Shown here piece after piece: positions 32,931-42,119 of a DNA stretch of 56,909 nucleotides. Under the pieces are notes generated by a model. That model was not told the origin of the DNA. It saw only the letters and a list, made by a program, of their open reading frames with translations, and did not search any database. The position numbers were made by a program, and so were the translations under genes. This stretch comes from JANNAT01 sp031422555 (GTDB lineage Bacteria; Pseudomonadota; Alphaproteobacteria; Rhodobacterales; Rhodobacteraceae), in assembly GCA_031422555.1 (NCBI GenBank), contig JANPLZ010000161.1, positions 1 to 56,909 of the forward strand, written 5' to 3'. The stretch's first letter is position 1; each line of letters starts with the position of its first letter.

Positions 32931-35900
32931 TCTTTTTCCAGCACAATCCCCAAACCCGCAGTGCCATCAGAATTTGCCCGCCCGCGCAAAGTGATGGATT
33001 TGGTGACATCAAGGTTCAGATTGATCTGGCTTTTGCCTTGCTGATCGACGGTGACTTCGCTGTAAATGTTTTCGGTCAGATACTTGCCCGCCGTCAAAGA
33101 CACCCCGCCGGCGGCATCGGTTTTCACATCCAGATTGTCCAGCCCAAAGCCTTTGCGCAGTCTGTTGACCACGCCTTCGCCGCCGCGACCCGCCAAAGTG
33201 GCCACGGCATTGGCCAATTGCAACGCTTGCAAAGCCGACAAATCCTGCAGGCTTTGGCCGAATAACAGCTGCGCCAGAACCTCTTCTTCGGGCAAGTCGG
33301 GCGACGAGGTGAACGTCACTTTCGGCCCTGTCGCTGGGCCTTCGATCAGCACGCCCGTGGTGATACCATCGTTTTCGGTATTGGCCACGATGCGGATGAA
33401 TGGCACCAACTCGCCTTCCAACTGCAAAAGCGCCTCATCCAAAGTTAACCTTTTGCCCAGAATTTCCAATCGCCCCCGGATTAACGCCAGCGATCCGGCA
33501 GGTTGAACATTCGCGGTGGTTCCCAACAGCCGCAACGCGCCGCCCAATTCGGCGTCCAGCCCCCGGCCACGGATAAACACGCGGTTCGGGGCTGAAACGG
33601 TGATATCAAGACCAAAGGCATCGCCGGAAATCGCCGCGCCTTTGCCTTTGGCGATCAAGCCGGCGCGGTCGCGCGTGGCCCGAGATGGGGCAGGTTCGTT
33701 GACATGCCGCAGATCAGGCAAGCCAGCCGCGCCGCCAAACCCGGTGGACGGCACCCGCAATTCAGCCTCACGCAGCACAATGCGCCCGGCAATTTTCGCC
33801 CCGCCTTGCAAGGGGCCGCTGAGGGTCAGATCGCCATTCAGCGTGGTTTCGTAAAGATCCGGGTCGCGCAAAGTGACGTTTGATACCGCAATTTCGATGT
33901 CACCCGCGAAAGGCGCGCGCAGGCCAGCGCTGCCTTGCGCCGTCACACGACCGCCCGACGACACTTGGGCCTCAACCGCAATGGTCGCCCGGCCGCTGCC
34001 CAAGGTGGCGCTTGCCGCAATGTTCTGAAACGCAAAGTTCAGCCCCGGATCGGCCAGCCGCCCGTCAGTCAAGGTCACGGGGCCGGAGACAGACGCCAGT
34101 GCCAGCGGCCCGTTCAACCGCAAATCAAACCCTACCCGCCCCGAAATCGCTCGCGGGCTGATAAAAGCATTGCCAAGGGCGGCTTGGGCAGTGCCGGTGA
34201 TTATCAGATTGGCGCTGTCAAAACCGCTGGCAATCCGGCCTGTGACCGCCGCATTGATTTGCCCTGGTCCCTGACCCGTCAGATTAAGCGTCAAACCGCC
34301 CGCATCTTGCACAGCCTTGCCTTTTAGCGTCAGCGCTCCGGGAAATTCAGGCACCAACAAGGCCAAATTTCGTAATCGCGCCGTCAGATTGACGGTTTGT
34401 TGCCCGCCGGTGATCGTGCCGGTGGCTTGGGCATCAAGTTGCGGATTGGCCAAATCGGCGCGGTCAACCTGCATTTCGCCATCTTTCAACGTCAGCTCTA
34501 ACCGCACTTGGCTTTCGCCTGACAACAGTTTGTCGGCTTCGGGTTGCCCCATGCCCAAACCGCGGCCAACCGCGTTCAGGCTGATGCGACCGTTTTCTGG
34601 CGTGCCGGTGAATTGCGCGGCCCCGGTCAGCGCCCCGCGATAGCCCCGGCCCAATGACCGCAGGTCGGTGAAATTCAGGTTGGCAGCAACGTCGCTGCCC
34701 GTTGACGCCAGCCGCCCGGAGGCATCTGCGGTCAGGCTGGCGGCGGTGATTTTGGCCGACCGTAACACCGTGCCAGAGGTGTCGCGCAGGACCGACGCCT
34801 GCAATTGCGCCGGGCCTTTCAGCAGGGCGTCCAACTCGGCAATGCCCGCGGCCATATCTTGACCATCGGCGTTGATCTGCAGATCAAACGCCCCGGTCAG
34901 CGGGCTGCCACTGCCCGCCACGTTCAATTGCGCCGCGCCAGCCAGTGGCCGCCCCACCAATCCCGACAATCTGGACAGATCGTCGATCTGCGCCTCGGCC
35001 TGCCCCACCATTTGCAGCGCATCATCCAAACCCGCGATCCGGCCAGACACCTGCGCCGCATAGTCCTCGCCAGCCAAATTCAGCTTGGACAGCGCAACCG
35101 CCCCTTCGCCTTGGCGCCACGACAGATCGGCGTCGCCCCAAACCACTGCGCCCAGCGCACGGGCAAGGGCGGCATCGTTCGGCTCCAACCCTTCGGCGGC
35201 AAAACGGAAACTGCCGTCAAACTGCCGTTTTCCTTCGGCCCGCGCGATCCGTCCAGTCCCGGTCAGTGTCAGCGCGCTTGCCCGGAATGCGGGTTGATCC
35301 AGCTGTGTCAGAGCCACATCTGCCGTCCAGCCTTCACCTTTCGCGGCATCATAGGCCAGCGCGATATCGGCACCGCCGATTGTCACCGGCAAGTCCGTGG
35401 TAAATGGCAATACGACAGCGCTGCCATCGGGTGCCGCGATTTGCCCGGTCAGATCAAACCGTTCAGGCAAGCCATCCGCCGCCAATGCCAAGGATCCGTT
35501 CAACCGAATCGATTTGGCCGCAACATCCAACGCCGCCAGATCAAGCCGCCCATCCGGCCAGCGCCGCCCATCAACCGTCACCGTCACCGCATTGCCAAAA
35601 AAATCGGCATAGGCTGGCAAAAACAGTGGGGCCAGATCACCCGCCAAATCCGCCGCAAAAACCGTCGCCCCATCGCTTTGCCCGGTCAGCTTTACCTTGC
35701 CCGCCAAACGGTCGATGTCATCGGTGGTCAGGGCGATGTCAGCGGCAAAATCTGCAATCGGCCCGGCTCCTTGCACAATCAGCGCCGCCGACGGCAGCCC
35801 CGGCAAGCCCAACAGCGTGGCCGCAATGCCGCCAGCGTCTTCGCGCGCCTGTAAATCAATCCGCAGCATCTGGCCCGCGTTCGAATAGCTGGCCGCCAGT

Positions 35901-36448
35901 TCAACTTTGCCCGCCGGGCCATCGTCGGTGCGTTCGATCAGCAAACTGCCCTGCCCTTCGCCCGCCACCAAAGACAGCGCCGCCTCGATCCGACCTTCGA
36001 TCAGCGTGCCCAGAACCGGGGCGCCCAGAACAATGCGTTCGGCGGCAACACGGTCGATCTGCACCGATACCGGCAAGTCTGGCAGCGCGAAACTGCCTGC
36101 TTCGGGGATGGTCGCATCGGGGTCGGTCATCGGCAACCGATCAAGGATGATTTCTGCCGCGGTCAGTTGGCTGACGGTGACCTGCCCCGAAAACAGATCT
36201 GTCCGGCTCCAATCCAGCGTGACATCGCGCAGCGTCAGCCAGATACCCTGATCATCGGCAATCGTCAGTTCCTGCACGCTGGCCTGAGAGGATAGCGCGC
36301 CCGCAAACCCGGTCACCACCACGCGCCGCCCGGCCCCTGACAGGCTGTCCTCCAGAAATGCGGTCAAATAGGCGCGGTCATCGGTTTGCGCCAGTGCGGC
36401 CACCGGCAGCAACATCCATGCCGCGACAAGGCCCGCGCGCCGTTTCAA
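32924..36448 (-). CDS. tamB: Translocation and assembly module subunit TamB
   Basis: AsmA-like bridging protein of 1174 residues that spans the periplasm and works with TamA in outer-membrane biogenesis or lipid transport. A signal/anchor (RRAGLVAAWMLLPVAALAQ) is followed by a long beta-rich repetitive body. The C-terminal DUF490 region has GRLEILGKRLTLDEALLQLE, TSSPDLPEEEVLAQLLFGQS and LGIVLEKDY. The start is a TTG at 36448 overlapping the tamA stop as TTGA; the next in-frame ATG would cut into the signal sequence. Together with tamA it forms a two-gene minus-strand operon. Confidence 0.92.
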   Translation of the reverse strand: MKRRAGLVAAWMLLPVAALAQTDDRAYLTAFLEDSLSGAGRRVVVTGFAGALSSQASVQELTIADDQGIWLTLRDVTLDWSRTDLFSGQVTVSQLTAAEIILDRLPMTDPDATIPEAGSFALPDLPVSVQIDRVAAERIVLGAPVLGTLIEGRIEAALSLVAGEGQGSLLIERTDDGPAGKVELAASYSNAGQMLRIDLQAREDAGGIAATLLGLPGLPSAALIVQGAGPIADFAADIALTTDDIDRLAGKVKLTGQSDGATVFAADLAGDLAPLFLPAYADFFGNAVTVTVDGRRWPDGRLDLAALDVAAKSIRLNGSLALAADGLPERFDLTGQIAAPDGSAVVLPFTTDLPVTIGGADIALAYDAAKGEGWTADVALTQLDQPAFRASALTLTGTGRIARAEGKRQFDGSFRFAAEGLEPNDAALARALGAVVWGDADLSWRQGEGAVALSKLNLAGEDYAAQVSGRIAGLDDALQMVGQAEAQIDDLSRLSGLVGRPLAGAAQLNVAGSGSPLTGAFDLQINADGQDMAAGIAELDALLKGPAQLQASVLRDTSGTVLRSAKITAASLTADASGRLASTGSDVAANLNFTDLRSLGRGYRGALTGAAQFTGTPENGRISLNAVGRGLGMGQPEADKLLSGESQVRLELTLKDGEMQVDRADLANPQLDAQATGTITGGQQTVNLTARLRNLALLVPEFPGALTLKGKAVQDAGGLTLNLTGQGPGQINAAVTGRIASGFDSANLIITGTAQAALGNAFISPRAISGRVGFDLRLNGPLALASVSGPVTLTDGRLADPGLNFAFQNIAASATLGSGRATIAVEAQVSSGGRVTAQGSAGLRAPFAGDIEIAVSNVTLRDPDLYETTLNGDLTLSGPLQGGAKIAGRIVLREAELRVPSTGFGGAAGLPDLRHVNEPAPSRATRDRAGLIAKGKGAAISGDAFGLDITVSAPNRVFIRGRGLDAELGGALRLLGTTANVQPAGSLALIRGRLEILGKRLTLDEALLQLEGELVPFIRIVANTENDGITTGVLIEGPATGPKVTFTSSPDLPEEEVLAQLLFGQSLQDLSALQALQLANAVATLAGRGGEGVVNRLRKGFGLDNLDVKTDAAGGVSLTAGKYLTENIYSEVTVDQQGKSQINLNLDVTKSITLRGRANSDGTAGLGIVLEKDY

Positions 36449-38259
36449 AACGCCTGCCCCAAACCAACATAAACCTGCAGCCCGTCGCCAGTGCTGCCCG
36501 CCACGGGCAAGGCCAGATCAAGCCGGATTGGCCCCACAGCGGTGGCATAGCGAATACCCACCCCCGCGCCTGCGTGCCAATCATTCACGCCGACCGCGCC
36601 GATTGACCCCATATCCAGAAACCCGACCAGCCCCAGATTGTCGCCCACCCGCACCCGTGCCTCTATCGAGCCGCCGATAAACTGCGTGCCGCCGGTTTGA
36701 TAAACCACATTCGACGAATCGGTCAGCACATTCACCCCCAGCGATTGATAGGGCTGCCCCCGCACCGTGCCGCCGCCACCGGAGTAAAACAGATAGTCGC
36801 GCGGCGTGCCCGCCAGCCCCGCCCCCAACACCACGCCACCCTGCACTCGCGCCGCCAGCACCAAGCGTTTGTCTGCGCCAAAGGCCTTATAGCCGCGGGT
36901 ATCGAACCGGAACCGCGCCCCGCTGTCGGTGATGCCAAAGCCGATAAAGGGCTTGGCTTCGGCTTCGATGAAAAAGCCCTTTTTGGCATCGGTCGCGCTG
37001 TCACGCCGATCCCATATCGCACCCAGCGGCAGCGCCAGTGCGCGATAGGTGATGGTGCCGGACGGATCCGTGATTTTCGAAAACTTATATTCAAACCCGA
37101 CGGTTGCCGACAATTCCTTTGAAAATATCCGCGTCAGTTTGGTGGATATATCAAAGATATCGGCCTTGAAATCTGCCTCGTTCAACCGCTTTATCCCGGC
37201 GCCAAAACTAAGCGTTGTATCAGCGGTGAACGTGGCGGGGCGGTCCAGCGTGACGCCCAAGCTGTAGTCAACGCCGCCGGATTGCACGCCAATATTCAAA
37301 ATCTCGCCGCTGATCGTCAGGCGTTCCGCGCCGCCGAACAAATTGCGGTGCAGCCACGATCCGTTCAGCCGCAACCCGTCAAAACTGGCGATTTCTGCGC
37401 CAAAACTATAGCGCCGCCGCTTTTCTTCGACCACCGTGGCAGTGATGCCCAGCCGGTCGGGTCGGGTGACGGCGGTATCTTCGCTTAGGGTGACCGATTT
37501 GAACACACCCGTGCGCCGAAGCCGGGCCGTGGCACGTTCCAACGCGTCGGGGCTAAAGGGGCTGCCTTCGGGCAGGCCGGCAATGGCCCGGATCCGCGAT
37601 TCGCGCATCCGTTCTTGGCCGGTGATCACCAACCTGCCGAAGCGCAGCTTTGGCCCGGGGTCCAGCACAATATCTGCCGCCAACGTGGCCGCCGCGTGAT
37701 CCGCCGCCAGATTTTGCGACGCGGTGTTGGCCAAAGCATGCCCGCGCTTGCGCCAGCCATCAACGCCCGCACCGACGGCTTCGAGGATCACGCCACTTTC
37801 GGCGGTCTTGCCCACGGCAAACCCCGTGGGCAGTTCGGTTTTCGGGGCCAACGGCGTCAGCCGGGCCTGAGAAAAAGTAAACACCGGTCCCGGATCAACC
37901 TGCACCGCAATCCGCGAAATTTGCCCCGGCGCATCCAGCGGGGCGATATTTGCGGCCTCGGACCCGTCAATGTAGACGTGGATCACTCCGGAATAATAAC
38001 CGCGCGCATACAAGGCGTTCAACAGCACCGCATATTCGGCCCGCGCATCGGCAAACAGATCTTGCGCATCGGTGGCCTTGCGTTTCTGCGAGGCCAGCAA
38101 AATCGACGCCGCCCGCAGGTCTTTGACCAACGCCTTGGGGGCACCGTTGACCACAAAATCAACGCCGTCGAACGCAAAAGCCGCTGTATTTGCCACCAAA
38201 CACAACGCGATCACAACGCCACCAAGGCGGCCCAAAAGACGGGTCGGCACACACTCCAT
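36445..38259 (-). CDS. tamA: Outer-membrane assembly factor TamA (Omp85 family)
   Basis: Omp85-family outer-membrane protein of 604 residues from the ATG at 38259. The signal peptide ends near NTAAFAFDG. POTRA-like domains cover roughly residues 30-270. The C-terminal 16-strand barrel includes the lid-lock type segment GGGGTVRGQPYQSLGV (the VRGF-like motif reads VRGQ here) and ends in a terminal strand closing with phenylalanine (VYVGLGQAF). It is followed by tamB with a four-base overlap. A strong promoter lies 26 bases upstream. Divergent from the aldo/keto reductase. Confidence 0.92.
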   Translation of the reverse strand: MECVPTRLLGRLGGVVIALCLVANTAAFAFDGVDFVVNGAPKALVKDLRAASILLASQKRKATDAQDLFADARAEYAVLLNALYARGYYSGVIHVYIDGSEAANIAPLDAPGQISRIAVQVDPGPVFTFSQARLTPLAPKTELPTGFAVGKTAESGVILEAVGAGVDGWRKRGHALANTASQNLAADHAAATLAADIVLDPGPKLRFGRLVITGQERMRESRIRAIAGLPEGSPFSPDALERATARLRRTGVFKSVTLSEDTAVTRPDRLGITATVVEEKRRRYSFGAEIASFDGLRLNGSWLHRNLFGGAERLTISGEILNIGVQSGGVDYSLGVTLDRPATFTADTTLSFGAGIKRLNEADFKADIFDISTKLTRIFSKELSATVGFEYKFSKITDPSGTITYRALALPLGAIWDRRDSATDAKKGFFIEAEAKPFIGFGITDSGARFRFDTRGYKAFGADKRLVLAARVQGGVVLGAGLAGTPRDYLFYSGGGGTVRGQPYQSLGVNVLTDSSNVVYQTGGTQFIGGSIEARVRVGDNLGLVGFLDMGSIGAVGVNDWHAGAGVGIRYATAVGPIRLDLALPVAGSTGDGLQVYVGLGQAF

Positions 38260-38284
38260 AGCTTCTCCGATCACGCGCCGCTAC

Positions 38285-38313
38285 ATTATGCCGTGTGGGC
38301 GGGCAAAGGGCAA
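38285..38313 (-). promoter_or_regulatory. Sigma-70 promoter of tamAB
   Basis: On the minus strand TTGCCC (38313-38308), a 17-base spacer and CATAAT (38290-38285) form one of the best promoter matches in the window, 26 bases upstream of the tamA ATG. Confidence 0.65.
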
Positions 38314-38436
38314 TCCAACCATCGTCCGCCAACCCCCTGCCGCCATCGCCACAAGCACCTTTCCGCCCCGGCTTGACCTTTGGCAGATTTGGCGTGAAGT
38401 CTGCGCATCAACGCCGCACCGCCAAAGAGGTTCCCC

Positions 38437-39465
38437 ATGCCCTATACCGCCGCCGAAAACCGCTATGATCGCATGGTTTACCGCCGCTGTGGCAAGACCG
38501 GGTTGATGCTGCCCGCGATATCCATCGGGCTGTGGCACAACTTTGGCCATGACACGCCGCATGATACCAAACGCGCTATCTGCCACGCGGCCTTTGATCA
38601 CGGCATCACTCATTTTGATCTGGCCAACAATTACGGCCCGCCCGCCGGTTCGGCCGAAGAGGCGTTTGGCGACATTCTTAAGACCGATTTCGCACCCTAC
38701 CGCGACGAGATGATCATTTCGTCCAAAGCGGGCTATCACATGTGGGGTGGCCCTTATGGCGAATGGGGCTCGCGCAAATACCTGATCGCGTCTTGTGACC
38801 AAAGCCTGAAACGCATGGGGCTGGACTACGTTGATATCTTTTATTCGCACCGTTTCGATCCTGACACCCCGCTGGAAGAAACCATGGGCGCGCTGGATCA
38901 CATCGTGCGGTCGGGCCGCGCGCTTTATGCCGGTATTTCCAGCTATAACAGCCAGCGCACCCGCGAGGCGCACGCCATCCTGAAACAGCTTGGCACCCCC
39001 TGCATTATTCACCAGCCCAGCTATAATATTCTGAACAGATGGGTGGAAACCGATGGGCTGAAAGACACGCTGACCGAATTGGGCATGGGATCGATTGCCT
39101 TTATTCCGCTGGCGCAGGGGATACTGACCAACAAATATCTAAAAGGAGTTCCTCAGGGCTCGCGCGCAAGCCAAGGCAAATCGCTTGATCCTGCGGTGAT
39201 CACGGATGCAGCCATTGAATCGGTGAAATCGCTGAACGAAATGGCAAAGGCACGCGGCCAGACCTTGGCGCAAATGTCGCTGGCATGGGTGTTGCGCGGC
39301 GGCGGGATTACCTCGGCGTTGATCGGTGCGTCGAAGCCCGAACAGGTGATAGACTGCGTGGGCGCGATCAAAAATCTGGCGTTTACGGCAGATGAATTGG
39401 CGCAGATCGACAACATTGCCGAGCAAAAAGACATCAACCTGTGGGCCAAATCATCGAATGACTGA
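38437..39465 (+). CDS. Aldo/keto reductase (YghZ / Kv-beta-like)
   Basis: NADPH-dependent aldo/keto reductase of 342 residues. The tetrad is visible: Asp and Tyr in HFDLANNYGPPAG, Lys in IISSKAGYHMWGG and His in DIFYSHRFDPDTP. The GYHMWGGPYGEWGS segment is typical of the L-glyceraldehyde-3-phosphate reductase (YghZ) group. Substrate in this organism is not known. TTGACC at 38373-38378 may be its -35, but no convincing -10 follows. Divergent from tamA, convergent with ubiG. Confidence 0.88.
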   Translation: MPYTAAENRYDRMVYRRCGKTGLMLPAISIGLWHNFGHDTPHDTKRAICHAAFDHGITHFDLANNYGPPAGSAEEAFGDILKTDFAPYRDEMIISSKAGYHMWGGPYGEWGSRKYLIASCDQSLKRMGLDYVDIFYSHRFDPDTPLEETMGALDHIVRSGRALYAGISSYNSQRTREAHAILKQLGTPCIIHQPSYNILNRWVETDGLKDTLTELGMGSIAFIPLAQGILTNKYLKGVPQGSRASQGKSLDPAVITDAAIESVKSLNEMAKARGQTLAQMSLAWVLRGGGITSALIGASKPEQVIDCVGAIKNLAFTADELAQIDNIAEQKDINLWAKSSND

Positions 39466-39560
39466 CCCGGCAAAGGGCGTCTTTGGGGTCAAAATACTGC
39501 CCGAGGCCGATTTGTGCTGAAGCCAGACAGACGGATGAAAAGCAGGCACGGCTGCTGACG

Positions 39561-40313
39561 TCAGGCGGGCCCATCCGGTTTGATGCTGCTGGTGACATAG
39601 TTGCACGACAAATCCCGCGATGACAAAGACCAACTCCACCCCAGCGGATTGAACACCATGCCCTTGCGATCCACCGGGTCAAGACCGGCGCGGCGCAAAA
39701 GATCATACAGTTCGTCCGGGGTGATGAATTTGGCCCAGTCATGCGTGCCTTTGGGCAACCAGCGCATCACCCATTCCGCGCCAATAATCGCCATGACATA
39801 GCTTTTCGGATTGCGGTTCAGGGTTGAGCAGATCATCAACCCCTTGGGTTTCAACAGATTTTGGCACGCCGTCAGATAGGCCAGCGGGTCGGCCACATGC
39901 TCGACCACTTCCATGTTCAAGATCACGTCAAACTGCTCATTGGCGGCGGCCATGTCTTCGGCGGTGGTGTGGCGATAGTCAATTTTCAGCCCCGACGTTT
40001 CGGCATGCACTTGGGCCACCGGAATGTTGCGCGGGGCAGCATCGGCCCCTACCACCTCGGCCCCCAGCCGCGCCATCGGTTCGGACAGCAGCCCACCGCC
40101 GCAGCCGATATCCAAAATACGCAATCCTTTGAACGGGTTGGGTGTGGTCAGATCGCGGTCAAACTCGGCGGCGATCTGGCTGGTAATATAATCCAGCCGG
40201 CAGGGATTCAGCATGTGCAACGGCTTGAACTTGCCGTTCGGATCCCACCATTCGGCAGCCATAGCTTCAAACTTGGCCACTTCGGCAGGGTCAATTGTGC
40301 TGGTCGTGGCCAT
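39561..40313 (-). CDS. ubiG: Ubiquinone biosynthesis O-methyltransferase UbiG
   Basis: SAM-dependent O-methyltransferase acting twice in ubiquinone synthesis. It has 250 residues. FEAMAAEWWDPNGKFKPLHM is the UbiG N-terminal signature; SAM motif I is ILDIGCGGGLLSEPMARLG and the post-motif is FDVILNMEVVEHV. The C-terminal WGxxx-type lid ends NYVTSSIKPDGPA. Ubiquinol is also the substrate of the alternative oxidase at the window end, though the genes are not linked. Divergent from the iminopeptidase gene. Confidence 0.95.
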   Translation of the reverse strand: MATTSTIDPAEVAKFEAMAAEWWDPNGKFKPLHMLNPCRLDYITSQIAAEFDRDLTTPNPFKGLRILDIGCGGGLLSEPMARLGAEVVGADAAPRNIPVAQVHAETSGLKIDYRHTTAEDMAAANEQFDVILNMEVVEHVADPLAYLTACQNLLKPKGLMICSTLNRNPKSYVMAIIGAEWVMRWLPKGTHDWAKFITPDELYDLLRRAGLDPVDRKGMVFNPLGWSWSLSSRDLSCNYVTSSIKPDGPA

Positions 40314-40372
40314 CGGAACTCCTTGCGCCCCGGCGTTTGGCGGGGCAATCTGCCATAATATATAGGATGGTT

Positions 40373-41350
40373 ATGGATCAAAGATCAGGCCAAAAGCGCG
40401 CAGTTGATTTTCTTTACCCGCCGGTCGATCCGTTCGATCAGCGCGTGATGGATACAGGTGACGGCCACCGGATACATGTTGAACAGTGCGGCAATCCAAA
40501 TGGCCTTCCGGTGTTGGTTTTGCATGGCGGCCCGGGGGGCGGTTGCAGCCCGGCGATGCGGCGGTATTTTGATCCGGCCGTCTATCGCGTGGTGCTGTTT
40601 GATCAGCGCGGATGCGGGCGGTCGCGTCCGCATGCGACGGTTGAGAATAACACAACCTGGCATCTTATCAATGACATAGAGGCCATTCGCACCAGCCTTG
40701 GCATCGACAGTTTTATCGTGTTTGGCGGCAGTTGGGGTGCAACTTTGGCGCTGATCTATGCAATCTCTCATCCGCTGCGGGTGCGGCAGTTGGTGTTGCG
40801 CGGTGTGTTTTTGTCGATGCAATCGGAACTGGATTGGTTCTATGGCGGCGGCGCGGGGGCGTTTTTTCCAGACCTGTGGGCGCGTTTTGTCGCACCCATT
40901 CCCGAGGCTGAACGCGGTGATCTGATCGCAGCCTACCACCGCCGTTTGTTCAGCGGCGTGGTTTCCGAGGAACTGATGGCAGCGCGGGTTTGGGCCAACT
41001 GGGAAAACGCGTTGGCATCGGTGCATTTCGACGGCCCGGTGGGCGAAAGCCCGTCGGATTACGCCCGCGCCTTCGCCCGGTTGGAAAACCATTATTTCGT
41101 CAACGGTGGATTCCTGGCATGTGACGGCTGGATTTTGCAGCAAAAACATATCATTGCACATATCCCGACGGTGATCGTGCAAGGCCGCTTTGACATGATC
41201 TGCCCGCCGATTTCGGCTGCAAAACTGGCCGCAGACTGGCCGCTGGCGGTTTTGAAGATCATCCCGCTGGCCGGGCACGCCCTGTCAGAGCCGGGGATAA
41301 GTGAGGCGTTGGTAGGCGTGATGGACGGGTTGCGGGCGGATCACCCCTAG
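40373..41350 (+). CDS. pip: Prolyl iminopeptidase
   Basis: Alpha/beta-hydrolase (peptidase family S33) of 325 residues that removes N-terminal proline. The oxyanion-hole motif is VLHGGPGGGCSP, the nucleophile serine is in FGGSWGATLALIYA, and the catalytic histidine is in LAGHALSEPG. The DQRGCGRSRPHA segment is specific to this family. I chose the ATG at 40373, preceded by AGGA at 40364; an ATG at 40367 would overlap that site. The gene ends only five bases before the -35 of the rimP promoter. Confidence 0.9.
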   Translation: MDQRSGQKRAVDFLYPPVDPFDQRVMDTGDGHRIHVEQCGNPNGLPVLVLHGGPGGGCSPAMRRYFDPAVYRVVLFDQRGCGRSRPHATVENNTTWHLINDIEAIRTSLGIDSFIVFGGSWGATLALIYAISHPLRVRQLVLRGVFLSMQSELDWFYGGGAGAFFPDLWARFVAPIPEAERGDLIAAYHRRLFSGVVSEELMAARVWANWENALASVHFDGPVGESPSDYARAFARLENHYFVNGGFLACDGWILQQKHIIAHIPTVIVQGRFDMICPPISAAKLAADWPLAVLKIIPLAGHALSEPGISEALVGVMDGLRADHP

Positions 41351-41354
41351 GGCC

Positions 41355-41383
41355 TTGCACCCGTCCCGCCTTTTCCCTATACA
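41355..41383 (+). promoter_or_regulatory. Sigma-70 promoter of the rimP-nusA-infB operon
   Basis: TTGCAC at 41355-41360, a 17-base spacer and TATACA at 41378-41383 make a strong promoter. Transcription should start near 41390, giving an 80-base leader before rimP. Confidence 0.65.
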
Positions 41384-41389
41384 CAAATT

Positions 41390-41463
41390 TGCAGATGCTT
41401 CCGGGTCCAAACCTGAAGCTGCCGATCTTCACATCCGGGCCTGTTGGCCCGGTTTTTGTTTTT
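41390..41463 (+). ncRNA. Putative attenuator leader or small RNA upstream of rimP
   Basis: Between the predicted start near 41390 and rimP lies a first hairpin (CTTC...GGGT / ACCT GAAG, 41398-41418) and then a full intrinsic terminator. The repeated CCGGG block at 41401-41405 can also pair with the right arm of the terminator (GCCCGG, 41447-41452). The leader can therefore fold in two exclusive ways, as in attenuators. Alternatively it is a discrete small RNA of about 70 bases. Boundaries are predicted only. Confidence 0.5.
41435..41463 (+). terminator. Intrinsic terminator inside the rimP leader
   Basis: CCGGGCC (41435-41441) and GGCCCGG (41446-41452) form a perfect 7-bp GC stem with a four-base loop. 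It is followed by TTTTTGTTTTT, and it ends nine bases before the rimP ATG. Confidence 0.8.
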
Positions 41464-41471
41464 GGAACCAC

Positions 41472-42077
41472 ATGTCTGACCTTATTGCCAAAACCGCTAT
41501 GGATCGCCGCCTGGCCGATATCGTCACCCCCGCCATCGAGGCTTTGGGGTTTGAACTGGTGCGGATCCGTCTGATGGGTGGTGCCACCCGCACGTTGCAA
41601 ATCATGGCTGACCGCCCCGATGGCGGTATCGAAGTTGATGATTGCGGTGAAATCTCGACCGCGGTGTCGGCCATTCTGGACGTCGAAGATCCGATCGAGG
41701 AAAACTTTATCCTTGAAGTGTCCTCGCCGGGCATCGACCGCCCGCTGACCCGCCTTAAGGATTTTGAGATGTGGAAAGGGTGGGAAGCCCGCATTGAAAC
41801 CACCGAATTGATTGACGGTCGGCGGCGGTTCAAAGGCACTTTGGCCGGGGCCGAAGGCGATGAAATTCTGATCGAAATCGAAGACGCTGGTGCTGTGGTG
41901 ACCATCGGGTTGAAATTCGACTGGCTGTCGGATGCCAAGTTGATCCTGACCGATGAATTGATCGCCGAAATGCTGCGGCAGAAAAAGGCCAGCGGCGTGT
42001 TCGACGAGACTCAATTCGATGATATCGAACAAACCGAAGCCGGGGATGATGACACCCCCGAGCCTACAAAACACTGA
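41472..42077 (+). CDS. rimP: Ribosome maturation factor RimP
   Basis: Assists maturation of the 30S subunit. From the ATG at 41472 the protein has 201 residues. The family motifs are LGFELVRIRLMGG, VDDCGEISTAVSAILD and LEVSSPGIDRPLTRLKDF. The longer open frame upstream runs through the leader terminator and is rejected. First gene of rimP-nusA-DUF448-infB. An acidic tail after about residue 170 is common in alphaproteobacterial versions. Confidence 0.94.
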   Translation: MSDLIAKTAMDRRLADIVTPAIEALGFELVRIRLMGGATRTLQIMADRPDGGIEVDDCGEISTAVSAILDVEDPIEENFILEVSSPGIDRPLTRLKDFEMWKGWEARIETTELIDGRRRFKGTLAGAEGDEILIEIEDAGAVVTIGLKFDWLSDAKLILTDELIAEMLRQKKASGVFDETQFDDIEQTEAGDDDTPEPTKH

Positions 42078-42119
42078 TTCAAAACCATAATTCCAAAAAC
42101 CAAAAACGGGGAATGAACC

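Noticed and set aside
41401..41463. tRNA gene upstream of rimP, as with metY in enterobacteria
   Set aside because: No cloverleaf, T-loop GTTCGA or CCA-like end can be drawn; the segment folds as hairpins ending in a terminator.
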